50,490 nucleotides of DNA from the NCBI GenBank assembly GCA_021824625.1, contig JAKAKE010000024.1, positions 1 to 50,490 of the forward strand. Reading direction: 5' to 3'. Below the pieces are notes generated by a model that had not been told where the DNA came from, made no database searches, and was given only the letters and a program-made list of their open reading frames with translations. Shown here in pieces: positions 17,932-28,358 of the stretch; position 1 is the stretch's first letter; each line of letters starts with the position of its first letter. The stretch is from Bacteroidota bacterium (GTDB taxonomy: Bacteria; Bacteroidota; Ignavibacteria; Kapaibacteriales; UBA2268). The position numbers and the translations under genes were made by a program.

Positions 17932-20900
17932 TTTAACTACCATCACAGGAATAACAATCCGTCGTGTCGGTGATTTCAATATTAAATAGTATATCCCGCT
18001 CGACACATTTTCTAATTCCAAATTGTAATGGTAATCTATATCGGAATTGAGTTTGACATCCCATTCCTTAATTTTAGAACCATCTCCAGTCAAACCCATC
18101 AATTCAATTTTATAGCTGCCTGTTTCAAGAACTGTAATATTTACTTCCAAAAATTCATCAGCCGGATTAGGAGACACAGACATAGCAATCGGACTACCAT
18201 GTCTCAGCAATCTGTCTTGTCCCCGTCTGCAAATTTGAATTTCGAGACTGCCGTTTTCCATAGTCGGAGGGTTGATGGTTTCACCGCCAGTCCACTGAAA
18301 ATCAAGCCATCTAAGGTCTGTGTAAGTAGTATCACCTAACAAAGTGTATCCGATTATTTCAGTCAATAATGAATCAGTTTTACTAATATTAACATCACTC
18401 ACTTGAATTGAAATGACAACATTTTTCCTGTCTCTCGATAAAGAAAGGATGTTACCTTTACTCATTGATACAGGAAAGAACAAGGTAGAATCAAAACCAA
18501 TATCGGCAACGAATGTTGAACCCATTAGAGTTTCATTCGGATTTTCAAGTTTCCCATAAACAGGGATTCGATAGCCGTCTTGGTCAGGTGATACATCCGG
18601 CAAGTGCGGCAGCCAGACACGCATTGACTTTTCCGGTGAACCCCTTCCGTTTACAATTACACTTACACTGTCAATGCAGGTGAGAACTTGTATTCCAAAA
18701 TGCATAGTATCTTCATAATATTTTAATGAATCGGGTGTAAATTGAATAGTTACAACCAGACTATCTCCGGGTTGCAGGATTGTAATAGGAATCGGGTCAG
18801 GATTTGTCCTGAAATTCCCGAAGAATGAAATTGGTACAATAGTAACAGGTAGAGTTCCAACATTTTTTAGAACCAGTTTTCGTTCTGCGGTTGAACCGAC
18901 TGTAACATTTCCAAAAGCAACCTGGTTTGGTATCATCAAAATACCGCTTCTTCTTTCCCCTCTTAATGAAGTAACGACTTCCATCGTATCGTTATTCATA
19001 AAAATCGGAATTGCCAGCTCAGCCTGTTTTATTCCATCTGTTGAACCCTGAGGATGAAACTGAACATCAATAAAACAGGAATCACCCGGATTAAGTATCT
19101 TCGTATATGAATTAGTATCGAGAATGTTGAATAAAGATTTATCCAATCCTCTTAGATAGGGATTTGGCAAAAGTTCAATTGAAGCAGTTCCGGTATTAGT
19201 AACCATAACAATCAACACCGAATCTTCGCAGGGAGCAAGAATACCAAAATCAAGACTCGTAGTATTTTCAATATTTCCAACAAGTCCATCACCTTTGACA
19301 TCTACAATAAGTGAATCGGGACATGGAATATCAAAAATAAATTTCAAATGTGCTGTTTGAACACCACTATTTATGAAATTCATACTAATATCGAAGTCTG
19401 CTGTTCCTCCATTCGCTGCTATAGTTGCTGTTTGAGGATTTAAGCTGACATTAGAATTATCAATTTCTACTCTTAAGACATGAACATCAAATTCACTGTT
19501 ATTTGTTAATGTTATTGTTTGTGTTCGTATTTCTCCAATAGGTACAGCTCCAAAGTCAATCATAGATGGCGCAGAAACTCTTATGCTGTCACTCCTGGCT
19601 GTAAGTGGAACGACTATATTCGGTATTGAAGGTTCATCCGTACTAATTGAAAAATCAGCATTCTTAGTTCCCGATGCACCGACCGAAGGAATAAACTCAA
19701 TTATATACATTTCACTGCTATTTGGCAGTAGTGTATAAGGAACATTAGAAGGCTCTGTAACAATTCTGAAAAATGCAGGATTTGCCCCTGTTATTTGTCC
19801 TCTCGATGTAATACTGACAGCACCTGTTCCCCTGTTGGTAACAATAATTGTATCGAGCTTGGTCCGGCACATACCGAGTAAACCGAAATCAATTGAATAT
19901 TTATTCAACTCAATCAAAGGTATAACAGAATTTCCTTTTACTCTGATAAAAGCGGTGTCAATACAAGATTTTCCCTGCATTACAGAATAAGCAAAATAAT
20001 TTGTTGAATCATTACCTTCAACCGTTGGTGCATATTCAATATAGACTTCAACGCCCTCATCTTTTTTAAGCAGTATAGGAACAGAAGGAACTGAATATAA
20101 TACTTTAAATGGCGGATTTAGAATCGGCAAAGTAGTTATTAAAGCATCGCTCGAACCAGTATTTCTCAGATATGTTGTCAATGTATCCCTTGTGCCGACT
20201 TTAATATCTGTGAAAGTAATATCATTCGAGAAAGTAATATCTGTTCTGACTCCTTCACCAATTAAAGTTACAGTGTCAATTACTGAAGGACATTCCAGAC
20301 TACTAACAAATAATTTTGCAGTAATAATTCCTTCACTTGTCGGTTTGAAACTAACATAGATTGTGCTTGTATCTCCCAAAGGGATAGTTCTCTTTCCTGA
20401 TATGCCGCCATCATAATCTGTTGTTGATGAAAAGACAAGGTCTGCAATGTTTATATCAATGCTGGAGGCATTTTTAAAATTAAAATAAACTTCCTTTTTG
20501 TCTCCAACACATACTTTTCCAAAATCAATTGTATCAATGTGAAAAGGTGATAAAATATCCAACAAATAATAATCAACTGAATCAATTATAGCCTCATAAG
20601 CAATCTGCCAGGGTTTATATCTCGATTCATAATCATTGTTGTAGATTATAAGTGTATCACGAATGATTCCTGTCTGACCTGGCTGGTATGTGTATCTCAC
20701 AATAACTTCCTGCGAATCTGCCGGTGCTACCGACACTATATTTGTCGGCGTTACAATTGAAAAACCACTCCCCGGATTTTTGAATCCTGATGAATCCATT
20801 CTCATAATTAAATTTGCTTTCCCAATATTATGAATCTGAATTGTATCGTCGTGTGTATTACCTTCACATCCGACAATCCTGAAAGAAATCAATGTGTCGC

Positions 20901-22737
20901 TGTCAATAACAGGAAGTAAAATAACCCTGAAAATGTTTGCTGCGGATTGAGACATTACTGCTTCCGGGTCCCAAAGATGGTCTGTCATATTCTGAAAAGG
21001 ATTAGTAACATCCTGTATAACCGCAAAAAAGTAGAGTGAATCATCACCTTGCAGATCAAGTGGAATTTGCCAATTGGCAACAGGTGGTAAAACCTGTATA
21101 ATTTCCTGCCATACACCCGATTCAGGCTTAATGAAAAAATGCAGATTCTCAGCAACATTTCTACTGCCTGTTAAATTGAATTGCCTCTTAACAAAATTGG
21201 ATGTATCTGTCGTCGGACCGCGATATTTGGTAGCTTCAGGAGGCACAGTTACAGGACCGAAATTCCAAATCGGGTAATCGTGCCTGATTCTGCCGGCTCC
21301 ACCGGGAACACCGCCGCCCATCCCGCCAGTTGTATTTGCTATTCCTCCGTTTATAGCTATTCTTGTGTGGTACGAAACACTTCCCCCTGAACCTCCTCCG
21401 CCATGAGCGCCATTATCACCGGTATGCCCTTCACCACCTTCAGCCGTTAAACTGATATTCGAAATAATCGGTGCATAAAGTCTTACAGCACCACCGCCAC
21501 CACCACCGGAGCCAGAACATTCGATTGCCGAAAATGGATTTAATTTTTGAGGATTTCCACTTGCACCGCCTGAACCACCTGCAATAGGCACTACCATGCT
21601 GTTACCGTACATTCTGCCGCCATTCTGAGTTCCGGAACTTATTCCATTCGTTGCATATCCCCCGGAACCACCGTTTTTCCTTTGTTGATAACCGCTGCCT
21701 CCGCCAAAACCACCCATGGGGTCATCAGAATTTCCATCTGCTGTTCCAACACCAGGCTTACCGAAAGGATGGCCTGTACCTCCGCCTGATGCTTCATAAG
21801 AATTCGGATTTTGCTTTGGAGGATAAATTCCATTGATACTGTATCCTTTTGATGGGTTACTGCCAGTTCCAAAACCAACAGATTTTAAACTTCCTCCTCC
21901 GCCGATTACTCTGTTTTCACCGCCTTTGCCGCCACCTGTAAATCCATCGCCTCCGTCATCACCTTGTGTTCCGCCAGAATTAACATCACAGAATCTGCCA
22001 CCGCCGCCGCCGCCGCCGGGACCCGCATGTCCGCCATGTCCACCTGCAGATATTTCTCCGTCAACGGTTATTTTAGTATTATTTCCTCCCTGTACTTTTC
22101 CGATAGATAATAAAACAAAAGGTAAAAATGCTTCGTTTGCAGGTGTTGAAGGGTCACAATCAATAGTTGAAACATTATAACTGACATTTGCTAAAATCAT
22201 AGAATCTACAATCATCGCTCCACGCTTCGACCTTTTTCCAAGTGAGCCGGAGCCTAATGTCCAATGTGCAATTCCTGTCGCATCTCCAATGTGAAATGGA
22301 TTTACTATATAAAATGTATCAATGTTTGATGATACACCCATCACCGTTACTTTGTAAGGTATTCTGAAACTTGAACTAAGCAGATTCCAATCCCATGAAT
22401 TGGGCTGAACTGACGGACGAATAAATACTTGTGATGAAATCATCCTTCCGCCCCAGCTAACGATAATGGGCCCGAAAGTAATTTTCTGTGCATCCGAAGG
22501 ATTCACACATTCTAATCTCACCACGTCACCGGGATTATTTCTATATATAGAATCCAACCAGAAATTTTGTGCCGAAGCCGGTACATTGTCCGGGTCAAAC
22601 GGGCAAATTATATCAACATATACATTCATTCCCGGAGCTCCGATATCAGGAATAATATATGATATTCGAGGTTGTGAAATCAATGATGAAGTTAATGTTA
22701 ACATCAAAATCGAAGTGAGTAGCAAAAACTTTTTCAT
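17929..22737 (-). CDS. Giant T9SS-sorted protein with about seven ASH (choice-of-anchor D) domains and a Gly-rich block
   Basis: A 1602-aa exported protein with a signal peptide (hydrophobic residues 4-20). Residues ~230-480 are extremely glycine-rich (runs such as GPGGGGGGG and GGSGGASG), enclosed by more ordinary beta-rich sequence. From ~630 to ~1450 there are about seven ASPM/SPD-2/Hydin-like Ig repeats, each starting near DFG or VG (HIDTIDFGKVCVGDK, YSIDFGLLGMCRTK, MIDFGAVPIGEIRTQ, TSLDFGILAPCEDS, NQVAFGNVTVGSTA). The end is a T9SS type A sorting domain (SVSPNPADEFLEVNI, YKIELMGLTGDG, SSGIYYLILKSP). Such proteins are surface or extracellular; an adhesive or structural role is inferred. 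It has a good ribosome site (AAAGGAG) and lies upstream of the OmpA-like gene with only 29 bp between. Confidence 0.87.
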   Translation of the reverse strand: MKKFLLLTSILMLTLTSSLISQPRISYIIPDIGAPGMNVYVDIICPFDPDNVPASAQNFWLDSIYRNNPGDVVRLECVNPSDAQKITFGPIIVSWGGRMISSQVFIRPSVQPNSWDWNLLSSSFRIPYKVTVMGVSSNIDTFYIVNPFHIGDATGIAHWTLGSGSLGKRSKRGAMIVDSMILANVSYNVSTIDCDPSTPANEAFLPFVLLSIGKVQGGNNTKITVDGEISAGGHGGHAGPGGGGGGGRFCDVNSGGTQGDDGGDGFTGGGKGGENRVIGGGGSLKSVGFGTGSNPSKGYSINGIYPPKQNPNSYEASGGGTGHPFGKPGVGTADGNSDDPMGGFGGGSGYQQRKNGGSGGYATNGISSGTQNGGRMYGNSMVVPIAGGSGGASGNPQKLNPFSAIECSGSGGGGGGAVRLYAPIISNISLTAEGGEGHTGDNGAHGGGGSGGSVSYHTRIAINGGIANTTGGMGGGVPGGAGRIRHDYPIWNFGPVTVPPEATKYRGPTTDTSNFVKRQFNLTGSRNVAENLHFFIKPESGVWQEIIQVLPPVANWQIPLDLQGDDSLYFFAVIQDVTNPFQNMTDHLWDPEAVMSQSAANIFRVILLPVIDSDTLISFRIVGCEGNTHDDTIQIHNIGKANLIMRMDSSGFKNPGSGFSIVTPTNIVSVAPADSQEVIVRYTYQPGQTGIIRDTLIIYNNDYESRYKPWQIAYEAIIDSVDYYLLDILSPFHIDTIDFGKVCVGDKKEVYFNFKNASSIDINIADLVFSSTTDYDGGISGKRTIPLGDTSTIYVSFKPTSEGIITAKLFVSSLECPSVIDTVTLIGEGVRTDITFSNDITFTDIKVGTRDTLTTYLRNTGSSDALITTLPILNPPFKVLYSVPSVPILLKKDEGVEVYIEYAPTVEGNDSTNYFAYSVMQGKSCIDTAFIRVKGNSVIPLIELNKYSIDFGLLGMCRTKLDTIIVTNRGTGAVSITSRGQITGANPAFFRIVTEPSNVPYTLLPNSSEMYIIEFIPSVGASGTKNADFSISTDEPSIPNIVVPLTARSDSIRVSAPSMIDFGAVPIGEIRTQTITLTNNSEFDVHVLRVEIDNSNVSLNPQTATIAANGGTADFDISMNFINSGVQTAHLKFIFDIPCPDSLIVDVKGDGLVGNIENTTSLDFGILAPCEDSVLIVMVTNTGTASIELLPNPYLRGLDKSLFNILDTNSYTKILNPGDSCFIDVQFHPQGSTDGIKQAELAIPIFMNNDTMEVVTSLRGERRSGILMIPNQVAFGNVTVGSTAERKLVLKNVGTLPVTIVPISFFGNFRTNPDPIPITILQPGDSLVVTIQFTPDSLKYYEDTMHFGIQVLTCIDSVSVIVNGRGSPEKSMRVWLPHLPDVSPDQDGYRIPVYGKLENPNETLMGSTFVADIGFDSTLFFPVSMSKGNILSLSRDRKNVVISIQVSDVNISKTDSLLTEIIGYTLLGDTTYTDLRWLDFQWTGGETINPPTMENGSLEIQICRRGQDRLLRHGSPIAMSVSPNPADEFLEVNITVLETGSYKIELMGLTGDGSKIKEWDVKLNSDIDYHYNLELENVSSGIYYLILKSPTRRIVIPVMVVK

Positions 22738-22894
22738 GGAAGCTCCTTTATTTTTTTTATTTATTTCAAATTCACAAGATTAAAATTAATAACTAATTTA
22801 AAAGAATACAATCAATATTATTTATTGTTACTTAAAATAAATTTAACATGGCTTGGATTTTGCTATTTTTGTTATAAAATAATATAAAGATAAA

Positions 22895-23791
22895 ATGAAT
22901 CTTACAGAAACGATAAATAAATTTCTTGAGTATTGCAGACTTGAACGCAATTATTCACCACACACAGTTCTGAGCTATAAGCTGGCTCTGAATCAGTTTT
23001 GTATTTATTTAAAAACCGAATATTCAAACCTACCTGACTTGAATGAAATTACTACTAATGATGTCAGGCCCTTTCTCGGATGGCTTCATGATAACGGAAA
23101 AGAAAAAAGCTCACTCAAACAAAAAATTTCTGCTGTCAAATCATTCTTTAAATTTTGTCAGAAAAAAGGATTCATTGAAAGAAACCCTGCGGCATTGGTT
23201 ATAACACCAAAAACACCAAAGCGGCTTCCTTCTTTTCTCCTTGAAGGTGAAGTAACAGAATTATGTAATCAATTCAATCCGGAACTCGCAGAAGATTCGA
23301 GAAATCTTGCATTGATTGAATTAATTTATAGTTCAGGTTTGCGAATCAATGAGGCTCTACAATTGAACATAAATAATATAAATTTTTCGACAAAAGCTGT
23401 CAGAGTACTCGGTAAAGGTAGAAAAGAGCGTGTCGTACCAATAGGTTCAAAGGCATTGCAGGCTTTGACTAATTACATAAAAAAAAGAAAAGAATTGTCT
23501 GAAAAAATTGAAGATAATTCTCTTTTCATTTCAATAAACGGTAAAAGATTGAGTTCGGTTGCAGCTTATAGAATCATAAATCATGCTATGCAGGGAATAA
23601 CAGAAGCCAAACGGAAAAGTCCTCATGTTCTACGTCACTCATTTGCTACTCACTTGCTTGACCATGGTGCCGATATTCAATCGGTCAGCGAAATGCTCGG
23701 GCATGAATCCCTTTCGACAACCCAGATTTACACTCACGTCTCGGTTGACAGGCTGAAAGAAGCATACAAAAAAGCACACCCAAAAGCCTAA
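22895..23791 (+). CDS. xerC: Tyrosine recombinase XerC/XerD
   Basis: A 298-aa tyrosine recombinase of the size and domain order of chromosome-dimer-resolving Xer proteins. The N-terminal SAM-like core-binding domain spans ~1-90 (INKFLEYCRLERNYSPHTVL). The catalytic domain carries the complete active-site set: R150 (SSGLRINEAL), K174 (GKGRKERVVPIG), H244 and R247 (HVLRHSFATHLL), H270 (MLGHESLSTTQ) and nucleophile Y279 (IYTHV). Together with FtsK and a dif site such enzymes resolve chromosome dimers. XerC versus XerD cannot be separated firmly; the N-terminus looks slightly more XerC-like. It stands alone, divergent from the ASH-domain gene, without mobile-element neighbours, so I read it as the housekeeping enzyme rather than an integrase. 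Confidence 0.92.
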   Translation: MNLTETINKFLEYCRLERNYSPHTVLSYKLALNQFCIYLKTEYSNLPDLNEITTNDVRPFLGWLHDNGKEKSSLKQKISAVKSFFKFCQKKGFIERNPAALVITPKTPKRLPSFLLEGEVTELCNQFNPELAEDSRNLALIELIYSSGLRINEALQLNINNINFSTKAVRVLGKGRKERVVPIGSKALQALTNYIKKRKELSEKIEDNSLFISINGKRLSSVAAYRIINHAMQGITEAKRKSPHVLRHSFATHLLDHGADIQSVSEMLGHESLSTTQIYTHVSVDRLKEAYKKAHPKA

Positions 23792-23983
23792 TCAATTACG
23801 AATTATGAATTACGAAAGAATGTCATTCCTGGGAAAGCAGGTATCCAATATTTCCCCATTAGAATAAGGGAGATTCAATGGGATTTAAAATTTTACTCTT
23901 AACCTTTTATTTACGAATTTTGTAAAACATTTTTTTTAATGTCACCCTGAGCATAGTCGAAGGGACTTAATCAATAAAAAAAT
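23792..23983. other. Repeat-bearing intergenic region
   Basis: No gene is seen. It contains a three-unit heptamer run (AATTACG, AATTATG, AATTACG at 23794-23814), a GTCATTCCTGGGAAAGCAGG element (from 23822) resembling widely distributed GTCATTCC palindromic repeats, a degenerate CCCCATTAG...AAGGGAG palindrome (about 23854-23874), and a GTCACCCTGAGCATAGTCGA copy of the GTCATTCTGA family at 23941-23966. Confidence 0.75.
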
Positions 23984-24967
23984 ATGAAAAAAATCAAGGT
24001 CTCTGTTATCGGCTCCGGTCATTTGGGAAGCATCCACACAAGATTATGGAAATCAACACCCAACTCCGAATTGATTGGTATCTTCGATACCGATGTTGAA
24101 AGAGCAAATAAAGTCGCAAACGAAAATGTGATTAATGTTTTTGATACAATAGATGAAGCGGTTCAATCATCTGATGCAGTAACGATTTCTGCTCCGACAA
24201 CATTCCATTACGAAATAGCCGAAAAGTGCATCGAGTGCGGAGTTCACTGCCTGATTGAAAAACCTATAACATCAACATATCAAGAAGCAAAAAAAATAAT
24301 TGCCCAGGCAAAAAACAAAAATCTTGTCATTCAGGTCGGGCATGTGGAAAGATTTAATCCTGCACTGCTCGCTATAAAAGGCTACAAATTGAATCCTATG
24401 TTCATCGAAGCACACAGGCTCAGCCAGTTCAAGCCTCGTGCTATTGATGTTTCTGTTATTCTCGATTTGATGATTCACGATATTGATATAATGCTTTGGC
24501 TCATAAAATCCAAAGTTGAAAAAATTGATGCCAACGGAGTCGCAGTACTGACCGATACTCCTGACATCGCAAATGCAAGAATAAAATTTGAAAATGGCGC
24601 AGTTGCCAATTTGACGGCATCCAGAATTTCTGCAAATCCTATGAGAAAACTGAGACTCTTCCAAAGCAATGCATATATTTCTATTGACTTCGGAAACCAG
24701 GATGTCGAGGTATTCAGATTATTGGAAGAAGATGAATCCGCAGAAGGAAATGCAATACCAGCAAATATGCTTGGAACACTCGAAGCCGGATTAAAAAACA
24801 AAAAAATTGTTTTCGAAAAACCTGTTGTTCCCGGAATCAATGCCATCGCTGAAGAACAAAAAGCATTTATCGAAGCAATTATCAATAGCTCACCAGCCGC
24901 AGTCAGTGCCGAAGAAGCTGCCGAAGCACTTAGGATTGCGGAATTGATTTCAGAACAGATTTCTTAA
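23984..24967 (+). CDS. Gfo/Idh/MocA-family NAD(P)-dependent oxidoreductase
   Basis: A 327-aa protein with an N-terminal Rossmann fold (VSVIGSGHLGSIHTRLW, a GxGxxG-type dinucleotide motif) and the family's EKPITSTYQEA motif (residues ~93-103), whose Lys is a catalytic/cofactor-positioning residue. The C-terminal domain includes VGHVERFNPALLAI and MIHDIDIMLWLIKS, where the His-Asp pair matches the family pattern HDxD. Proteins with this specific ERFNPA...HDIDI pattern are often annotated next to lipid A or sugar-nucleotide genes, but no such neighbour is present here, so the substrate is undefined. Upstream is a repeat-rich gap and downstream a larger one, so it is probably monocistronic. Confidence 0.88.
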   Translation: MKKIKVSVIGSGHLGSIHTRLWKSTPNSELIGIFDTDVERANKVANENVINVFDTIDEAVQSSDAVTISAPTTFHYEIAEKCIECGVHCLIEKPITSTYQEAKKIIAQAKNKNLVIQVGHVERFNPALLAIKGYKLNPMFIEAHRLSQFKPRAIDVSVILDLMIHDIDIMLWLIKSKVEKIDANGVAVLTDTPDIANARIKFENGAVANLTASRISANPMRKLRLFQSNAYISIDFGNQDVEVFRLLEEDESAEGNAIPANMLGTLEAGLKNKKIVFEKPVVPGINAIAEEQKAFIEAIINSSPAAVSAEEAAEALRIAELISEQIS

Positions 24968-24972
24968 GATAT

Positions 24973-25007
24973 ATTTTGAATTTTGAATGTTGAATTCTGA
25001 ATTAATT
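24973..25007. repeat. Heptamer-periodic array (ATTTTGA type)
   Basis: Five 7-bp units in a single register: ATTTTGA, ATTTTGA, ATGTTGA, ATTCTGA, ATTAATT. It begins 5 bp after the stop codon of the oxidoreductase gene. Confidence 0.75.
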
Positions 25008-25169
25008 TATTATCAATTTGATCATGTAGTGATAATATATCGGTAATATTATAAATAACAACACACTTCCTTTACCGTAGTGAATAAATAATTGTTTCAC
25101 GCAAAGATTTCGCAAAGTTCACAAAGAATTTTCATTTGTAATTCGTAATTCACAATTCGTAATCAATTA

Positions 25170-25248
25170 TATAATCCCTACGGGATAAGGGTGGGTGTGG
25201 ACTTATACATGCTACTAATATTTAATCGCTACGCGATAGAATTGTTAT
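25170..25248 (-). repeat. 80-bp paired-palindrome element, reverse copy
   Basis: On the minus strand this reads ATAACAATTCT, then palindrome ATCGCGTAGCGAT (25225-25237), TAAATATTAGTAG, a variable centre, then palindrome ATCCCGTAGGGAT (25174-25186) and TATA. The layout and spacing (51 bp between palindrome starts) match the two plus-strand copies at 45411-45490 and 45580-45659 (53 bp). The first palindrome differs by a paired C-to-G and G-to-C change that preserves base pairing. Confidence 0.8.
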
Positions 25249-25285
25249 GTTTAATTATTATTTAACACCTACCCTATAATAAAAA

Positions 25286-25314
25286 CCCCCTGAATCCCAC
25301 TTTGATAAGGGGGA
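25286..25314. repeat. CCCCCTGAATCC-type palindromic repeat
   Basis: Contains CCCCCTGAATCCCACTTTGA then TAAGGGGGA; the second half is a near-palindrome (TCCCACTTT / AAGGGGGA around GAT). Copies of the same family lie inside coding sequence at 46551-46579, 46652-46679 and 49770-49800. Confidence 0.8.
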
Positions 25315-25430
25315 ACTGATATGTATTTTATGATATGGATTCTGAAATAAATTCAGAATGACAACCACAATTCAGCATTCAGAATTTTTTTCCTAACAGT
25401 CTAACAGCCTAAACCCCTTCAGCCTGATTA

Positions 25431-27500
<2,070 letters not shown>

Positions 27501-27550
27501 TTATTAATCATTAGAATTTAAAACTATTAAATCAAATCCCAAAAAGATAT

Positions 27551-27581
27551 TTTGTATTTTCTTATAAATCCCTTATATTTG
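27551..27581 (+). promoter_or_regulatory. Bacteroidota-type promoter for the bL31-bS18 operon
   Basis: TTTG at 27551-27554 and TATATTTG at 27574-27581 are separated by 19 bp, an exact match to the Bacteroidota housekeeping consensus TTTG-N19-TAnnTTTG. The -7 element ends 37 bp before the ATG of the first small gene. This is the clearest promoter in the window and supports the lineage assignment. Confidence 0.75.
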
Positions 27582-27618
27582 TAGTCTATGAATTATAAAA
27601 TTAAAAGAAAGTGCTGAT

Positions 27619-27789
27619 ATGGCAAAACAACAAACTTTCAGTGATAAAGTTAAGAAGAAAAAAGGAGATTCGAGAATCCACATTAAGGTTATTTACAGTT
27701 CAAAAACCGATGGCGGACATATAAGGTTTAATGAGAAACAAATAACTGTGGACGATATGAACCAATTAGAAAAAGTTGAAGTAAATTAG
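27619..27789 (+). CDS. 56-aa basic small protein leading the bL31-bS18 operon
   Basis: A short reading frame, ATG at 27619 to TAG at 27787-27789, reading MAKQQTFSDKVKKKKGDSRI and ending MNQLEKVEVN. It is strongly basic at the N-terminus (KVKKKK) and the centre contains strand-like IHIKVIYSSK and GGHIRFNEKQITVDD. It lies downstream of a strong promoter and 10 bp upstream of the bL31 gene, in the same direction, which supports it being translated. The composition and context suggest a ribosome-associated or translation-linked small protein, but I do not recognise the family, so the function is unassigned. Confidence 0.72.
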   Translation: MAKQQTFSDKVKKKKGDSRIHIKVIYSSKTDGGHIRFNEKQITVDDMNQLEKVEVN

Positions 27790-27799
27790 GAATTGAGAT

Positions 27800-28027
27800 A
27801 TGAAAAAAGGAATTCATCCATATTACCATACCGTTGAAATTGTAATGACAGACGGTTCAGTGTTTCAGACAAGGTCTTGCGTAAAAACAGACAAAATGGT
27901 GCTTGAAATTGATTCGAAATCACATCCTTTTTTTACCGGCAAGCAAGTGTTGATTGACACGGCAGGACGCGTCGAAAGGTTTAACAAACGCTTTGAAAAA
28001 ACAAAGAAAATAAAAGAAGGAGTATAA
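27800..28027 (+). CDS. rpmE: 50S ribosomal protein bL31
   Basis: A 75-aa protein starting [20 protein letters not shown], with FQTRSC and the conserved [21 protein letters not shown] segment that identifies bL31. It has the zinc-less arrangement: only one Cys (in TRSC) is present rather than the C-x2-C set of zinc-binding bL31 (inferred from the missing residues). It is a component of the large subunit, bridging to the small-subunit head. It is followed by bS18 with a 3-bp gap. Confidence 0.95.
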   Translation: MKKGIHPYYHTVEIVMTDGSVFQTRSCVKTDKMVLEIDSKSHPFFTGKQVLIDTAGRVERFNKRFEKTKKIKEGV

Positions 28028-28030
28028 AAC

Positions 28031-28297
28031 ATGAGCACAATTCATCCGATGCAAACGGGCAATGCCTTAAAAACAAATAAAAAAATCATTAAGAAGAAAA
28101 ATAACCCCTTAAAGAGCTCTAAGGTTATTGATTACCTCGACCCAAAATTTTTATCGAGATTCACAAACGACCAGGGGAAAATTCTCCCGAGAAGAATTAC
28201 AGGTGCTAATGCATTCCAGCAGAGAGAATTGGCAAGAGCAATCAAATATTCGAGGCATCTTGCATTGATTCCATTTGTTGCACAGGATACTGCTTAA
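28031..28297 (+). CDS. rpsR: 30S ribosomal protein bS18
   Basis: An 88-aa protein whose C-terminal two thirds match bS18: VIDYLDPKFLSRFTNDQGKI, LPRRITGANAFQQRELARAI, KYSRHLALIPFV. The first ~35 residues are a basic extension (MSTIHPMQTGNALKTNKKII), longer than in most short forms. bS18 pairs with bS6 on the small-subunit platform. It is the last gene of the small operon, followed by a strong hairpin terminator at 28330-28357. The coupling of bL31 and bS18, rather than bS6-bS18-bL9, is a lineage-type arrangement. Confidence 0.95.
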   Translation: MSTIHPMQTGNALKTNKKIIKKKNNPLKSSKVIDYLDPKFLSRFTNDQGKILPRRITGANAFQQRELARAIKYSRHLALIPFVAQDTA

Positions 28298-28329
28298 TAA
28301 TGTAAAATTCAAATTGAAAAATTTATGGG

Positions 28330-28357
28330 GACAGAATTTTATTCTGTCTTTTTTTTT
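28330..28357 (+). terminator. Rho-independent terminator after bS18, built from a GACAGAAT hairpin
   Basis: GACAGAAT (28330-28337) pairs with ATTCTGTC (28341-28348) around a TTT loop and is followed by nine T residues. The stem is nearly the same palindrome as the dispersed GGACAGAAC element at 48272-48292 and 49501-49521, so a repeat may have been adopted as a terminator. The convergent DUF4397 gene ends only 2 bp further. Confidence 0.9.
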
Positions 28358-28358
28358 G

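Larger units (their letters stand above)
24968..25430. other. 463-bp intergenic mosaic of dispersed repeats
   Basis: No coding region is seen. From left to right it holds an ATTTTGA-type heptamer run (24973-25007), a CACGCAAAG-like repeat (about 25099-25126: CACGCAAAGATTTCGCAAAG then TTCACAAAG), a TAATTCG/TAATTCA heptamer run (25132-25166), a reverse copy of the 80-bp paired-palindrome element (25170-25248), a CCCCCTGAATCC palindrome (25286-25314), an ATTCTGAA/TTCAGAAT hairpin (about 25339-25360), a CAATTCA/GCATTCA heptamer run (25368-25388), and CTAACAG direct repeats (about 25393-25411). Confidence 0.85.

Noticed and set aside
21833-22180. Proline-rich 115-aa frame on the plus strand
   Set aside because: It is the complement of the glycine-rich coding block of the 1602-aa protein.
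22895-23791. Integrase of an integron, phage or genomic island
   Set aside because: Size and domain order match housekeeping Xer; no attC-like array, excisionase, transposase or cargo genes are adjacent.
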